Notes: generated from the letters alone by a model not told the origin. A DNA stretch of 64,000 nt from Clostridia bacterium (GCA_902812385.1 CADDZD010000005.1:1-64000); one strand, 5' to 3'; shown: positions 26,733 through 37,284, counted from the first letter of the stretch. A program made the numbers and translations.

Positions 26733-26741
26733 GGCAACCGC

Positions 26742-27680
26742 TTACTCTCCCAGCAGGAAACCCCGAAATATTTTATAGCCGCGAACAAATTCTGCTCCGC
26801 TCATATGAGAACGGCCGGCCGGTTGTACCTCTGTGATTAAAAGCTGCCCATCACCCGTTTGCATGGTAAAACCCGTCTTGGGATCGGCAGCCACAACCTG
26901 ACCGGGCCTGAAATGCTCACTAACGCCGTCCTCTGGCCTTGCGCGCCATATTTTGAGATTATTTCCTCTAAACAAAGTATACGCCCCCGGCCGGGGATTC
27001 ATACCCCTGATCAGGTTGTAGATCCTTTTGGCGCTGCGGGTCCAGTCGATTCTTTCTTCCTCCGCTTTAAGCGGAGGGGCGTAAGTCGCCCGGCTATGGT
27101 CCTGGGAAAGGCGCGGCGCTTTCCCCTCTTCGATCAGGGTTAAAGTCTTGAACATGAGAGCAGCCCCTCTTTTCGCTGCGAGGCTTGCAAATTCACCGTA
27201 AGTCACATCCTGGCCAATCTCAATTTCTTCCTGCAGGATGATATCTCCGGCGTCCATCTCCTCGTTTAAGTACATTGTGGTGATCCCGGTCCTGGTTTCT
27301 CCATTGATAATCGCTCTTTGCATGGGAGCAGCCCCGCGATACGCGGGAAGCAGGGATGGATGAAGATTGATGCATCCCAACGGTGGTGTTTTCAAGGTAT
27401 GGGAAGAGAGCAACTGGCCATAGGCAACGACAACGATGACGGCAGGTTTTATCTCCCCGCTTGTGAGAAGCTTCGTGAGTTCTCCGGGAGAGCCAGGCTG
27501 GTAAACGGGAATTCCCGTTCCCACCACATATTGTTTCACCGGAGGTGCAGCCAGTTTTCGCCCCCTTCCCCGGGGTCGATCGGGCTGTGTGACCACCCCC
27601 AGAAGAGGCCATCTACTGTTCCGGAGCATCTCCAAAGTTGGTATTGCAAATTCCGATGTTCCCATAAACAGGATGTCCAA
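26742..27680 (-). CDS. fmt: Methionyl-tRNA formyltransferase
   Basis: Fmt formylates initiator Met-tRNA using 10-formyltetrahydrofolate. The 312-residue protein begins MDILFMGTSEFAIPTLEML and has the formyl-transfer motif LHPSLLPAYRGAAPMQRAI near residue 110, with Asn/His/Asp catalytic residues (D in NEEMDAGDII). The C-terminal OB-like domain starts near residue 205. It follows def by 15 bp; the pair introduces and removes the formyl group on new proteins. Confidence 0.96.
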   Translation of the reverse strand: MDILFMGTSEFAIPTLEMLRNSRWPLLGVVTQPDRPRGRGRKLAAPPVKQYVVGTGIPVYQPGSPGELTKLLTSGEIKPAVIVVVAYGQLLSSHTLKTPPLGCINLHPSLLPAYRGAAPMQRAIINGETRTGITTMYLNEEMDAGDIILQEEIEIGQDVTYGEFASLAAKRGAALMFKTLTLIEEGKAPRLSQDHSRATYAPPLKAEEERIDWTRSAKRIYNLIRGMNPRPGAYTLFRGNNLKIWRARPEDGVSEHFRPGQVVAADPKTGFTMQTGDGQLLITEVQPAGRSHMSGAEFVRGYKIFRGFLLGE

Positions 27681-27695
27681 TTGGTTCTACGCCCC

Positions 27696-28157
27696 TCAGG
27701 ATTCTTTGCTGTCGATGAACCTGATCGCCTTGTCGATAAAGAGAATACCGTCAAGGTGATCGATCTCGTGTTGAAGCGCACGCGCTAATAAGCCGTTGGC
27801 TCGAACTTTGACAACTTTTCCAGCACGGTCCAAACCCTTGACCTCTACCTGTTCGGCACGCTTGACCTCTCCGGCCACTCCGGGAATGCTCAGGCAGCCC
27901 TCTACCGCAATATCTTCCCCACGACTGCCGATTATTTCAGGATTAACAAGCTCCAGCAGGCCCTCTCCGGCATCCACCACGATAACCCGTTTGGAAATAC
28001 CGATCTGGGGAGCAGCCAAACCCACCCCCTTTGCAGCATACATGGTATCGGCCAGGTTATCCAGCAGCTTGAGGATGTTCTTGTTAATCTCAGGAACTGG
28101 GCGTGCCTTTTCGCGCAGCACCTGATCCCCCAGCTCCACAATTCTGTAAACCGCCAT
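27696..28157 (-). CDS. def: Peptide deformylase
   Basis: Deformylase removes the N-formyl group from nascent proteins. The three metal-site motifs are all present in 153 residues: [10 protein letters not shown] (motif I, near residue 43), EGCLSIPG (motif II, Cys ligand, near 88) and QHEIDHLDG (motif III, two His ligands, near 130). It lies between priA and fmt, the widespread priA-def-fmt order. Confidence 0.97.
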   Translation of the reverse strand: MAVYRIVELGDQVLREKARPVPEINKNILKLLDNLADTMYAAKGVGLAAPQIGISKRVIVVDAGEGLLELVNPEIIGSRGEDIAVEGCLSIPGVAGEVKRAEQVEVKGLDRAGKVVKVRANGLLARALQHEIDHLDGILFIDKAIRFIDSKES

Positions 28158-28199
28158 AACTTTTCAGACACCTCGCAGCGCAAAATCAAATGCAATTTA

Positions 28200-30194
28200 T
28201 TAAAATCCATAAGGATCAACTTCAATACCAATTATAACATTAGTTTTTTTCCGGTAGCCCTGAATGCATGCACGAAGCTTACCGTGAATGCCGCTACAAT
28301 CCCCCTTCAGTATTAGCTGCCACCTGAAGCGGTTTTTCACACGCCGGACAGGAGATTGAGCAGGTCCCAGGACGGTCAGGTTCTCGTTTTGAAAGATACT
28401 TCGCAGGTCCTCCGCCAGGGCAGCCGCCAGGGAGGCCACCTCCTGCTCCTTTTCTCCGGTAAGGCGCAAGCGTATTAAATCCCCAAAAGGGGGATACCCG
28501 AGAAATTCCCGGGCCCGGGCCTCCTCCTTGTAGAACACATTATAGTCATTGCTGCAGGCTGCCACAATACTATAATGGTCAGGGAAATAAGTCTGTACAA
28601 CAACCTCTCCAGGTAACTGACCACGGCCGGCCCGGCCGGCAACCTGGGCAAGCAGTTGATAGGTTCTCTCCGCAGCCCGGTAATCGGGAAGATTCAGGGC
28701 CAGATCCGCATTTAATACTCCTACCAGGGTTACACAGGGGAAATCATGACCCTTTGCCACCATCTGGGTACCAAGCAGGATGTCGGTTTCTCTTCTTGCA
28801 AATTCACCTAATATTCTGGAAAAAGATCCTCTTTTTCGGGTTGTATCAAAATCAAGCCGCTGCAGGCTTGCACCGGGATACAACCTTCTGATTTCCTGTT
28901 CGACCCTTTGGATCCCCGTTCCCAGAAAAGATAGCCTCTTTGAACCCCCACACCAGGGACAGTGGTCCGGCAGGGAAGTCTTATAGTTGCAATAATGGCA
29001 CTGCAGGCTTCGGGTAGCTTGATGATAAACAAGAGATATGGAGCAGTGTTTACACCTTAACACATAGCCGCACTCAGAACAGAAGACGAGTGGTGCATAC
29101 CCCCGGCGATTGAGAAACAGGATCACCTGTTCCTTTCGTTCCAGGCGGAGCGCAATCTGCTCACGTAAATACCGGCTTATTAAACCAGAACCCCCTCCTT
29201 GTTGTTCAGATCTGAGATCAATAACAGTGATCCGGGGCAACTCACGTCCTGAAGGTCTCTGGTGCATGGTCAACATCCGGTAATGGCCCTTGACGGCATG
29301 CGTAAAGCTTTCCAGGGAGGGAGTGGCACTCCCCAGCACAAGGACCGCCCTGTTGTAACGGGCGCGCTGACAGGCAACGTCACGGGCATGGTAGTAAGGC
29401 TGCTCCTGCTGTTTGTAAGAGGGATCGTGCTCTTCATCAACGACAATCAGACCTAAGTTCTGAAAGGGAGCAAAAACCGCCGATCGGGGGCCGATGAGTA
29501 TTTTCACTCTCCCCAACTTGATATCCTCATAAATCCGGTATTTTTCGCAATGTCCCTGCCGGCTATGCCAGATCGCCACCTGATCCCCAAGGACGCTTCG
29601 AAACCATGCCTCCGCCTGGGGAGTAAGGGCGATTTCGGGTACCAGGTAGAGCACCTGGCGGTTCATGGACACAGCAGTGGCCGCCGCCCGCAGGTAGACC
29701 TCGGTTTTCCCGCTACCGGTAACCCCGTGCAGCAAAAATTGTTTAAAACAGCCGGCTTGAAGAGCAAACTCAATCTCACGCAAAGCTTTAAGCTGTTCCC
29801 CTGAAAGTACAAGCCGTTGCGGGCGGGTAAAGGTAAGCGTATTTTGACCGGTCTGTGTTTTTAAATTCCTCAAAGGCTTTGCTGGTGGGGTCATCAGTTT
29901 TAATATTTCAGCCAGAGGCTGCACGTAATAATCCGCCATCCAGCGCCCGATCGTTAAGAGTTCAGGAGTCAAACCGGGATCGGAACTAACCGAAAGGATC
30001 TCCTTTAGATGAATTCCGCTCGGAGGTTCACTGTACCCGATGATCCATCCATCAACGATGAGGGACCCAAAAGGGACTACCACCCGGGTTCCAATTTCCG
30101 GTTTAGGCAAATGGGGAGGAACCCGATAGTAGAAAAAATGATCAAGAGAAGGATGGTTGATATCAACAGTTACTTCTGCACAAGCTTCCCCCAC
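28200..30194 (-). CDS. priA: Primosomal replication protein / helicase PriA
   Basis: PriA restarts collapsed replication forks. The helicase core has GVTGSGKTEVYL (Walker A, about residue 155) and DEEHDPSYKQ (Walker B). Eight cysteines in two zinc ribbons follow, from CSECGYVLRCKHC to CHYC and CPWCG, then SVI-like motifs including QMVAKGHDFP. The frame opens with a TTG at 30212. GGAGG lies 8 nt before a GTG at 30194, which I take as the start (664 aa). This is shorter than typical PriA, mainly in the N-terminal domain. Confidence 0.94.
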   Translation of the reverse strand: MGEACAEVTVDINHPSLDHFFYYRVPPHLPKPEIGTRVVVPFGSLIVDGWIIGYSEPPSGIHLKEILSVSSDPGLTPELLTIGRWMADYYVQPLAEILKLMTPPAKPLRNLKTQTGQNTLTFTRPQRLVLSGEQLKALREIEFALQAGCFKQFLLHGVTGSGKTEVYLRAAATAVSMNRQVLYLVPEIALTPQAEAWFRSVLGDQVAIWHSRQGHCEKYRIYEDIKLGRVKILIGPRSAVFAPFQNLGLIVVDEEHDPSYKQQEQPYYHARDVACQRARYNRAVLVLGSATPSLESFTHAVKGHYRMLTMHQRPSGRELPRITVIDLRSEQQGGGSGLISRYLREQIALRLERKEQVILFLNRRGYAPLVFCSECGYVLRCKHCSISLVYHQATRSLQCHYCNYKTSLPDHCPWCGGSKRLSFLGTGIQRVEQEIRRLYPGASLQRLDFDTTRKRGSFSRILGEFARRETDILLGTQMVAKGHDFPCVTLVGVLNADLALNLPDYRAAERTYQLLAQVAGRAGRGQLPGEVVVQTYFPDHYSIVAACSNDYNVFYKEEARAREFLGYPPFGDLIRLRLTGEKEQEVASLAAALAEDLRSIFQNENLTVLGPAQSPVRRVKNRFRWQLILKGDCSGIHGKLRACIQGYRKKTNVIIGIEVDPYGF

Positions 30195-30243
30195 TGAAAT
30201 TTCCTCCAGCAACTCTCAATACTTCTAATCTTCTCAATTCCCT

Positions 30244-30271
30244 ATTATAACAGGGAAAAAAGGCTGCACAA
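30244..30271 (-). promoter_or_regulatory. Possible promoter of priA
   Basis: TATAAT (30244-30249) has a weak TTGTGC -35 about 16 bp upstream that lies inside the metK-side terminator. The -10 match is perfect; the -35 is poor. Confidence 0.35.
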
Positions 30272-30281
30272 ACGCAGCCTT
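30250..30281 (-). terminator. Terminator downstream of metK
   Basis: On the minus strand AAGGCTGC / GCAGCCTT forms a perfect 8-bp stem with a 6-nt loop, followed by TTTTTCCC. It should end the transcript carrying yicC-remA-gmk-rpoZ-coaBC-metK. Confidence 0.85.
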
Positions 30282-30323
30282 CGCCAGTGGCAAAAAGTTA
30301 GAAATTAAGCAGGAATAAGATTA

Positions 30324-31514
30324 TTACCTTGCCAGAGTTGCCGCTTCTTTTCGGAGGTATTCGGCCCGGTCTGCCTTCTCCCAGGGAAGATCGAGATCCG
30401 AACGCCCAAAATGTCCATAGGCGGCGGTTTGCTTGTAGATAGGACGGCGCAAATCCAACGCCTTGATAATAGAGGAAGGTTTAAAATCAAATATCTCCTT
30501 AATCAATCGGCAGATAGCATCGTCAGGAATTACTCCCGTCCCAAAGGTATCCACTGAAATTGAAATCGGGTTGGCAACACCGATGGCATAGGCAAACTGC
30601 ACTTCGCAACGCCGGGCCAATCCCGCAGCTACAATGTTTTTGGCAACATACCTGGCAAAATAGGATGCGGAGCGGTCGACTTTGGTGGGATCCTTTCCGG
30701 AAAAAGCCCCCCCGCCATGCCGCGCCATACCTCCATATGTATCGACGATGATCTTACGGCCGGTCAATCCCGTATCTCCTTGAGGCCCACCGATGACGAA
30801 ACGGCCTGTGGGATTGACATAGAAACGCGTTCTCTGATCGATGTATTCGGGTGGAATGGTGGTTTTAATCACCTGCTCGATAATATCCTGCTTGATCCGC
30901 TCCAGCGGCACATCCGGTCTATGCTGAGCCGATACGACAACCGCATCCACCCGCACTGGCCTGTCATCCTCGTATTCCACGGTTACCTGGGTTTTCCCAT
31001 CCGGACGAAGATAAGGCAGAATCCGCTTTTTACGCACTTCGGCCAGCCGCCGGGCAAGGTTGTGAGCAAGGTTGATCGGCATGGGCATCAAATCGGGAGT
31101 CTCATCGGTGGCGTAACCAAACATCATCCCCTGGTCCCCTGCTCCCAGCTCCTGCGACTGAATTTCACCCGTTTTAACTTCAAAGGCGCTGTCTACACCC
31201 AGGGCAATATCAGGAGATTGCTCCTCTATGGAGGTGATGACGGCACAAGTGTCACAATCAAAGCCGTATTTTGCCCTGGTATAGCCGATTCCCCTGATGG
31301 TTTCTCTAACAATCCGCGGAATGTCGATATAGCATTCGGTGGTGATCTGCCCGGCAACAAGAACAAGGCCGGTCGCTACCAGGGTTTCACAGGCAACACG
31401 AGCCAAATTGTCCTTTTCATAAATAGCATCCAGAATAGCATCAGAGATCTGGTCAGCGATCTTATCGGGATGCCCCTCTGTCACCGATTCGGAAGTAAAT
31501 AAACGCCTCGCCAA
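30324..31514 (-). CDS. metK: S-adenosylmethionine synthetase
   Basis: MetK makes S-adenosylmethionine from methionine and ATP. The 396-residue protein has [16 protein letters not shown] at the N-terminus, the ATP-binding [17 protein letters not shown] near residue 122, and the P-loop-like [17 protein letters not shown] near residue 265. The start is TTG ([15 protein letters not shown]). No SAM riboswitch is visible; the gene follows coaBC by 4 bp and is co-transcribed with it. Confidence 0.97.
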   Translation of the reverse strand: MARRLFTSESVTEGHPDKIADQISDAILDAIYEKDNLARVACETLVATGLVLVAGQITTECYIDIPRIVRETIRGIGYTRAKYGFDCDTCAVITSIEEQSPDIALGVDSAFEVKTGEIQSQELGAGDQGMMFGYATDETPDLMPMPINLAHNLARRLAEVRKKRILPYLRPDGKTQVTVEYEDDRPVRVDAVVVSAQHRPDVPLERIKQDIIEQVIKTTIPPEYIDQRTRFYVNPTGRFVIGGPQGDTGLTGRKIIVDTYGGMARHGGGAFSGKDPTKVDRSASYFARYVAKNIVAAGLARRCEVQFAYAIGVANPISISVDTFGTGVIPDDAICRLIKEIFDFKPSSIIKALDLRRPIYKQTAAYGHFGRSDLDLPWEKADRAEYLRKEAATLAR

Positions 31515-31518
31515 AACC

Positions 31519-32718
31519 TCACACCATCCTTTTCTTCGTTAGCTTTATGACTTCATCAATAATCACACGCGCTAACTCTCTTTTTGTCATTTTGGGAAGC
31601 TTTACGGCCGTTCCGTCGGGAAAAAGCAGTGTTGCCACATTGGTGTCCACCCCAAAACCGGCACCTTCTTCGGTCAGGTCATTGGCAACAAGGAGATCGA
31701 GGTTTTTCCGGGTTAATTTAGCCTTAGCGTTTTCCAAAATATTCTCTGTCTCCGCTGCAAAGCCGACCAGAACCTGCTCTCTTTTATTGTCACCGAGATA
31801 CTGAAGAATGTCCGGGGTACGCTCCAACTCAAGGGTCACAACGGCCTTATCTTTTTTAATTTTTTCAGCGGCCCTTTGTCTCGGCCTGAAATCGGCTACG
31901 GCTGCAGCCTTGATGACAACATCTGCAGTGTCGAAATGTTTTATCACAGCATCGAACATTTCCTGGGCGGTTTCGACCGGTATCAGATCTACCCCCGCAG
32001 GCGGCTCTAGATGGCAGGGGCCGCTCACCAGTGTGACCCGGGCTCCCCGTTCTCTTGCCTCCTGTGCGATGGCATAACCCATCTTTCCGGAACTGTAGTT
32101 GGACAAAAAGCGCACAGGATCGATCGGTTCCCGGGTCGGGCCTGCCGTCACGAGGACATGTTTCCCCCTCAACTCATTTTTGGTAGAAAAAATCCTCTCA
32201 ACGGTGGAAACAATTTCCTCCAAATTAGCAAGCCTTCCCCTTCCCGTCATGCCGCAGGCCAACCTGCCTTCCTCCGGCTCCACGAAAAAGTACCCCTGTT
32301 CCTTTAAAAATTGCATCGATTTTTGAAAAATAGGGTTTTCGTACATTTCCACGTTCATGGCCGGAGCGATCACTACCGGAGCCCTCGTGGCAAGCAGTGT
32401 TGCCGAAAGAAGGTCGTCCGCCAGACCTGCTGCCAGTTTTGCAATAAAATTTGCCGTGGCAGGTGCTATCAATACCACATCGGCACGTTGAGCAAGACTG
32501 ATATGCCCGATTTCCCAACTCTGGGGCGAATCAAACATTTCAACATAAACAGAATGCTGTGAAAGAGTCTGCAGCGTAAGCGGAGTCACAAATTTCGTGG
32601 CGGCCTTTGTCATGATCACATAAACTTCATATCCCTTTTTAACAAGCATGCTGGTCAATTCAGCTGCTTTATATGCGGCAATGCTGCCCGTGATTCCGAG
32701 GACAATGCTTTTCTTCAT
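31519..32718 (-). CDS. coaBC: Bifunctional PPC decarboxylase / PPC synthase
   Basis: CoaBC joins cysteine to 4'-phosphopantothenate and then decarboxylates the product, two steps of coenzyme A synthesis. The N-terminal flavoprotein CoaC (about residues 1-180) has [11 protein letters not shown], the [11 protein letters not shown] motif and the catalytic Cys in [12 protein letters not shown]. The C-terminal CoaB (about 185-399) has [18 protein letters not shown] and KIKKDK. It overlaps rpoZ by 4 nt, a conserved gmk-rpoZ-coaBC order. Confidence 0.96.
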   Translation of the reverse strand: MKKSIVLGITGSIAAYKAAELTSMLVKKGYEVYVIMTKAATKFVTPLTLQTLSQHSVYVEMFDSPQSWEIGHISLAQRADVVLIAPATANFIAKLAAGLADDLLSATLLATRAPVVIAPAMNVEMYENPIFQKSMQFLKEQGYFFVEPEEGRLACGMTGRGRLANLEEIVSTVERIFSTKNELRGKHVLVTAGPTREPIDPVRFLSNYSSGKMGYAIAQEARERGARVTLVSGPCHLEPPAGVDLIPVETAQEMFDAVIKHFDTADVVIKAAAVADFRPRQRAAEKIKKDKAVVTLELERTPDILQYLGDNKREQVLVGFAAETENILENAKAKLTRKNLDLLVANDLTEEGAGFGVDTNVATLLFPDGTAVKLPKMTKRELARVIIDEVIKLTKKRMV

Positions 32719-32921
32719 TTTATCTTCAGCTTGGGCCGCTCAATCTGGAGTTTCCCCTGGGCAATCTCCTCAAGGGCAATACTCACAGGTTTTAATGAAT
32801 TTCCTTCTCCTTCGGCCTGGTCAACTTCCGTTAGCCTGCGGGCCCGCTTCGCTGCCGCCACTACCAGTTCATATTTGCTTTCTACTTTTTTTATTAAGAC
32901 ATCAAGGCTTGGCTGTTGCAA
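32715..32921 (-). CDS. rpoZ: RNA polymerase omega subunit
   Basis: Omega aids assembly of RNA polymerase. The product has the family segment SKYELVVAAAKRARRL near residue 20 and is 68 residues long from the chosen start. The frame is open from a GTG at 32939. I pick the TTG at 32921 because AAGGGAGG lies 7 nt before it and overlaps the gmk stop, giving MQQPSLDVLIKKVESKY. It sits between gmk and coaBC. Confidence 0.93.
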   Translation of the reverse strand: MQQPSLDVLIKKVESKYELVVAAAKRARRLTEVDQAEGEGNSLKPVSIALEEIAQGKLQIERPKLKIK

Positions 32922-32935
32922 TTGAATTCCTCCCT

Positions 32936-33511
32936 TCACCAGCTCCTGCGGGCTTTTTCTTGCCTGATTATTTCCATCATTTCTTCCAAAGCCCTTTCCT
33001 GCTGATCATTAACAACCACATAATCATAATCGGAGGCAGCCTTAAGTTCTTGATTCGCAGAACTTAAGCGTTTCCTGATCGCCTCCTGCGAGTCGGTACC
33101 TCGTTTGGTAATTCGGGCACCAAGCTCTTCTAAGGACGGTGGCCTAATAAAAATTAAAACTGCATCCGGAAACAGCTTCTTTACCTGGTTCGCTCCCTGG
33201 ATATCCAGTTCCAGCAAAACGTCTTTTCCGTATTGCAGGCTGTCTTTTACGTAGGAGATGGGTGTTCCGTAATAATTATCGTAAACCTTGGCCCACTCGA
33301 GAAATTCACCTCTTTTGATTTTATCCAAAAATTCATCGGTAGACACGAAAAAATAATCCACCCCGTTTCTTTCACCTGGACGGGGAGGGCGCGTTGTCAC
33401 CGATACCGAATAAGCCAGATCAGGAAGTCGTTGCCGCAATAAAGTGCATAAAGTACCTTTTCCTGAACCTGATGGTCCAGATACTACGATGAGAAGTGGT
33501 TTTGCGGTCAA
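32936..33511 (-). CDS. gmk: Guanylate kinase
   Basis: Gmk phosphorylates GMP to GDP. The 191-residue protein has the P-loop VSGPSGSGKGTLC near residue 10, the GMP-binding RPPRPGERNGVDYFFV segment near residue 42, and the C-terminal DYDYVVVND. It follows remA and precedes rpoZ in the conserved yicC-remA-gmk-rpoZ-coaBC order. Confidence 0.97.
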   Translation of the reverse strand: MTAKPLLIVVSGPSGSGKGTLCTLLRQRLPDLAYSVSVTTRPPRPGERNGVDYFFVSTDEFLDKIKRGEFLEWAKVYDNYYGTPISYVKDSLQYGKDVLLELDIQGANQVKKLFPDAVLIFIRPPSLEELGARITKRGTDSQEAIRKRLSSANQELKAASDYDYVVVNDQQERALEEMMEIIRQEKARRSW

Positions 33512-33537
33512 TTCCGCCCTGTCCTCCTGTTGTCCGA

Positions 33538-33804
33538 TTATTCCTCCAGCTGCTGGGATGGTTCCTTGACAGAGAGACGATTTGCTACAGTCTCAGGCTG
33601 CACAGCGGAAAGAATCACGTGATCACTATCCGTGATGATCACGGCTCTTGTCCGTCTTCCATAGGTTGCGTCGATCAACATTCCCCGGTCCCGGGCTTCC
33701 TGAATGATCCGCTTGATCGGAGCCGACTCCGGACTGACAATTGCCACGATCCGGTTAGCGGAGACAATATTGCCAAAACCGATGTTAATCAATTTTATTT
33801 CCAT
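33538..33804 (-). CDS. remA: RemA-type regulatory protein (DUF370)
   Basis: RemA is a small DNA-binding regulator; in B. subtilis it activates matrix and osmoprotection genes. The 88-residue protein starts [18 protein letters not shown] and includes [20 protein letters not shown], both hallmarks of the family. It lacks any membrane segment. Position between yicC and gmk is typical of Firmicutes. Targets in this organism are unknown. Confidence 0.95.
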   Translation of the reverse strand: MEIKLINIGFGNIVSANRIVAIVSPESAPIKRIIQEARDRGMLIDATYGRRTRAVIITDSDHVILSAVQPETVANRLSVKEPSQQLEE

Positions 33805-33834
33805 AATAACCTCCCTCTAGTTAACTCCTCACAG

Positions 33835-34710
33835 CTATTCCACGTTTTGTACCTGCTCCCGCATTTTTTCCAGCTCACTCTTGACCTCAACTACCAAAGG
33901 CGAAATAACGAGGTCCGCCGCCTTTGATCCGATGGTATTAATTTCCCGGTTCATCTCCTGGATTAAGAATTCTATCCTTCTTCCAACCGGCTCGGTAGAG
34001 TGCAGCATCTCTGCCAGTTGCTCAAGATGGCTTGACAACCGCACAATTTCTTCCGTGATGCTGCTTCTCTCGGCATACAGGACGACCTCGCTCAGAAGCC
34101 GCGCTTCATCAATTTCCGCATCCTCCAGCAAGGCCTGGAGTCGACTTTTCAAGCGGTTCATCAACTCTTGACTTAAAACAGGTATTCTTTGTTCAATCGT
34201 TGACAGGATCCCTGATATGCGGGTTTTGCGCTCTGTAAAATCCTCGAATATTCTTTTACCTTCCCGCACCCGCATGGAAACAAGCTGCTCCAAGGCTTCG
34301 TTTAAGGCCTTTTGCAATACCGCCCACGCTTTTTCAAGGTCCTCTTCCTGTTCTTCAACAACTATTACCTCCGGAAACTGAGCAAGCTGGATAACATTCA
34401 ATTGGAAATCAATATTAAGCATTTCCGCCAATTCCCTTAAGCAATTATAATACGCAATAACCAAATCTTTGTCAAGCTTAACGTTACGTTTTTTCTCACC
34501 CTCATCCTCAATATTAACATATACTTCCAAATGCCCCCTGACCACTCTTTTCTGGATCTCTTGCTTGATCCGCTCCTCTAAGGAGATGTACGGCCGCGGT
34601 ATTCTTACCATTATTTCGCAAAAACGGTGGTTCACACTGCGAATCTCAATGCTCACCTTGAGACCTGCTTCTACAGCTTTACCGCTTCCAAAGCCAGTCA
34701 TACTCTTCAA
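33835..34710 (-). CDS. YicC-family endoribonuclease
   Basis: YicC proteins are RNA-binding endoribonucleases; the E. coli member acts on small RNAs. The product begins KSMTGFGSGKA, the family signature. Its C-terminal half holds EERIKQEIQKRVVRGHLEV and the conserved GRRIEFLIQEMNREINTIGS. The frame is open from a TTG at 34734. I place the start at the TTG at 34710, which gives MKSMTGFG as in most homologues, though no clear RBS supports either. It begins the yicC-remA-gmk-rpoZ-coaBC-metK block. Confidence 0.93.
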   Translation of the reverse strand: MKSMTGFGSGKAVEAGLKVSIEIRSVNHRFCEIMVRIPRPYISLEERIKQEIQKRVVRGHLEVYVNIEDEGEKKRNVKLDKDLVIAYYNCLRELAEMLNIDFQLNVIQLAQFPEVIVVEEQEEDLEKAWAVLQKALNEALEQLVSMRVREGKRIFEDFTERKTRISGILSTIEQRIPVLSQELMNRLKSRLQALLEDAEIDEARLLSEVVLYAERSSITEEIVRLSSHLEQLAEMLHSTEPVGRRIEFLIQEMNREINTIGSKAADLVISPLVVEVKSELEKMREQVQNVE

Positions 34711-34793
34711 CACAAAGGCGCCCGGCCATACCAACGACGTCTAAAGCGTTGGAGGCCAGGCTTTCAACTCCTTCCCAAGCGTAATCTGACATA

Positions 34794-35963
34794 TTACCAG
34801 AGCCTACCGAAAGCGTTCTTGATCCTGGTAAAGGCCTCTGCGATCCGTTCTTTATCAACCGTCAAGGCGATCCGGAAATACCCCTCGCCATGCTCTCCAT
34901 AACCAATCCCCGGTGTAATGACAACCCCTGCTCTTTCCAATACCAGTTCTGCGAACTGCGTCGAGGTGTAACCATGAGGAACCTGAATCCACATATAGAT
35001 AGTGGCCTTTGGTAATGTGCCGTTCCAGCCTATGCTGCGCAGCCCCTCTACGGCAACGTCCCGCCTTTCCTGATAAACAGTCCTCATCCTCTCAATACAC
35101 CCCTGTGGGCCTTCCAGCGCAGCGATCCCGGCATATTGAATTGCCTGAAAGACACCGGAATCCAGGTTTGATTTAAGCGTTCCCAGCGCTTTGATTATTT
35201 CCGGATTCCCGGCTGCCCATCCCAACCGCCAGCCCGTCATGTTATAAGTCTTCGATAAAGAGTGAAATTCAATACCGACATCTTTCGCACCCTGAACCTC
35301 TAAGAAGCTTGGAGCAGCATAACCGTCAAAGGTGATTTCGGAATAGGCGGCGTCATGACAGACAATTATATCATAGGCCCGGGCAAAGCTTACTACTTCT
35401 TCGTAGAATTTCTTGTCGGCTACTGCCCCTGTCGGGTTGTTCGGATAATTGATGAAGAGCAGCTTGGCCTTTCGGGCAACGTCCGACGGTACCAAACTCA
35501 AATCAAGGAGAAAGCCCTTATCCTCGTCGAGCGGGAGGAAATAGTTCTGGGCCCCGGCCAGCGACGCTCCTATGGAATAAACAGGATACCCGGGATCTGG
35601 TACCAGAGCGTAATCACCTTCCTGGAGATAGCAGAAAGAAATGTGCCCGATACCCTCCTTGGAACCGATCAAAGTAACAATCTCGCTATTTGGGTCGAGG
35701 GTTACACCGAATCTTGCTTGATACCATTTTGCCACGGCAGTCCTAAATGAAAGAAGACCCGTCGAAGTAGGATAACGGTGGTTTTCGGGATTGTACGCCT
35801 GTTTTACAAGAACCTCGACAATATGCTCAGGTGTCGGCAGATCCGGGTCACCAATTCCCAGGCTGATTACATCAACCCCCTTAGTTTTGGCTTCCTCAAT
35901 TTTTTGCTCAATTCTGGCAAACAAATAAGGCGGCAATGTTGCCAGGCGATTTGCAACTTTCAT
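34794..35963 (-). CDS. dapL: LL-diaminopimelate aminotransferase
   Basis: DapL converts tetrahydrodipicolinate directly to LL-diaminopimelate, bypassing succinylated or acetylated intermediates. The fold type I PLP aminotransferase has [10 protein letters not shown] near residue 35, NYPNNPTGA, the PLP-binding lysine in [15 protein letters not shown] near residue 235, and FRIALT at the C-terminus. The start ATG (35963) has a GAGG 6 nt upstream. Assignment to DapL over other aminotransferases is supported by direct linkage to dapF, which acts on its product. Confidence 0.88.
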   Translation of the reverse strand: MKVANRLATLPPYLFARIEQKIEEAKTKGVDVISLGIGDPDLPTPEHIVEVLVKQAYNPENHRYPTSTGLLSFRTAVAKWYQARFGVTLDPNSEIVTLIGSKEGIGHISFCYLQEGDYALVPDPGYPVYSIGASLAGAQNYFLPLDEDKGFLLDLSLVPSDVARKAKLLFINYPNNPTGAVADKKFYEEVVSFARAYDIIVCHDAAYSEITFDGYAAPSFLEVQGAKDVGIEFHSLSKTYNMTGWRLGWAAGNPEIIKALGTLKSNLDSGVFQAIQYAGIAALEGPQGCIERMRTVYQERRDVAVEGLRSIGWNGTLPKATIYMWIQVPHGYTSTQFAELVLERAGVVITPGIGYGEHGEGYFRIALTVDKERIAEAFTRIKNAFGRLW

Positions 35964-35971
35964 GCAGAACC

Positions 35972-36835
35972 TCAACTCCTTTGATGATGATTTAAAAAGC
36001 TCTCACTCAATCTTCCTTCAAATACTTCTTCCGCCGGACCTGTCATGTAAACATGATTGTTGGCTGCCCACTCCACAAGAAGCCGCCCGCCGGGCAGATT
36101 TACCTGTACCCTCCGGTCTAGCCTGCCTGTCAGAACGCCTCCCACCACCGCGGCGCAGGTACCCGTCCCACAGGCCAGGGTCTCTCCAACTCCTCGCTCC
36201 CAAACCCGGAGATTAATCTCTTCCGGAGTCTTGACTTCGATAAACTCCACATTGGTCTGGTTTGGAAAGATCTCATGATGTTCCAGGCGCGGTCCCAGGG
36301 TTTTTACAGGAGCATTCGATACGTTGGGAACAAAAAGCAGACAATGCGGGTTTCCCATAGAAACGGCAGTAAACTTAAAACTTTCGTCTCCCACGGTAAT
36401 ATCTTCTTCGATTACCCTTGCACCATCATAACCTGCAACGGGAATCGCATCCCCGGTTAAGATGGGCTCTCCCATATCTACTTTTACGGCGACGACTTTT
36501 TCACCGTCCATGATGATTTCCGGCAGCTTGATGCCCGACCTGGTGTTTATCTCGAAGGACCTGTCTTTAACAAGGCCGCGTTCATAAACATACCTTGCAA
36601 CGCAGCGGATAGCGTTGCCGCACATTTCGGCTTCCGAACCGTCGGCGTTGAAGATGCGCATATTCAAAAGACCCTGCTCTTGAAATACGAGCACAAGGCC
36701 GTCCCCACCCACACCAAAGTTCCGGTCACAGATCCTTCTAGCAAAACCGGACAGCTGATCCTCAGCTATAAAGCCGGGATCCTCTTCTATCAGAATGAAA
36801 TCATTCCCCAATCCATGCCACTTGGTAAAATGCAT
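35972..36835 (-). CDS. dapF: Diaminopimelate epimerase
   Basis: DapF converts LL- to meso-diaminopimelate for lysine and peptidoglycan. The two catalytic cysteines are in [14 protein letters not shown] (about residue 75) and [10 protein letters not shown] (about residue 220). The N-terminus [16 protein letters not shown] is canonical and the length (287) normal. It lies 8 bp upstream of dapL; together they give the short aminotransferase route. Confidence 0.97.
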   Translation of the reverse strand: MHFTKWHGLGNDFILIEEDPGFIAEDQLSGFARRICDRNFGVGGDGLVLVFQEQGLLNMRIFNADGSEAEMCGNAIRCVARYVYERGLVKDRSFEINTRSGIKLPEIIMDGEKVVAVKVDMGEPILTGDAIPVAGYDGARVIEEDITVGDESFKFTAVSMGNPHCLLFVPNVSNAPVKTLGPRLEHHEIFPNQTNVEFIEVKTPEEINLRVWERGVGETLACGTGTCAAVVGGVLTGRLDRRVQVNLPGGRLLVEWAANNHVYMTGPAEEVFEGRLSESFLNHHQRS

Positions 36836-36917
36836 GATTCTTCTCCACTACCTCTCCACCCAGTTCCCGTTTCAGCGGAGATAAAAACATCGGTACCCAC
36901 CTGTTACTAGATTAACC

Positions 36918-36996
36918 TATAATAACTGAAACAGCAAGAAGGAGAAAAAACATGGCAGACCTTCACGTCACTTCCGGTGACACCAGCAGAGGATGA
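36918..36996 (+). other. Promoter-like -10, RBS and 14-codon ORF
   Basis: Within the 36836-37284 gap, TATAAT (36918-36923) and AAGGAG (36939-36944) precede an ATG at 36952. The ORF encodes MADLHVTSGDTSRG and stops at TGA (36994-36996). It contains a small GTCAC/GTGAC hairpin. It may be a leader peptide or a gene relic; no homologue is recognised and no good -35 is seen. Confidence 0.35.
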
Positions 36997-37163
36997 AATC
37001 TGGTTATCCTTGCGCTTGCTCCCGGACTCCGGTTGAACTCGCTTATAACGCGTCGCAGACCTTACCACAACCTCCAGAACTCCATGAATGGAACGAGCAT
37101 TTATTAAGAAATCCTTAGCAAATATTTAGGTTAAACAGAAGGATATGCCATTCAATAACGGCT

Positions 37164-37192
37164 TTTAAAGAAAGAAAGATTATTGTTACAAT
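37164..37192 (+). promoter_or_regulatory. Possible promoter of cooC
   Basis: TTTAAA (37164-37169) and TACAAT (37187-37192) are spaced by 17 bp, about 90 bp before the cooC ATG. The match is moderate. Confidence 0.4.
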
Positions 37193-37284
37193 ATTAAGGG
37201 ATGAGCCCGAGCAACAGTGGTATGTAACAAACAAGTAGCCTGGGACTTGACCCTCTAAAAAGAAAAAAGAAAGGTGGAATCAGT

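Noticed and set aside
31515-31560. SAM riboswitch ahead of metK
   Set aside because: metK follows coaBC by 4 bp with no leader, so there is no room for one.
36984-37105. Selenocysteine codon in the short ORF upstream of cooC
   Set aside because: The frame continues past TGA, but no SECIS-like hairpin is obvious right after it and the continued peptide resembles no selenoprotein.
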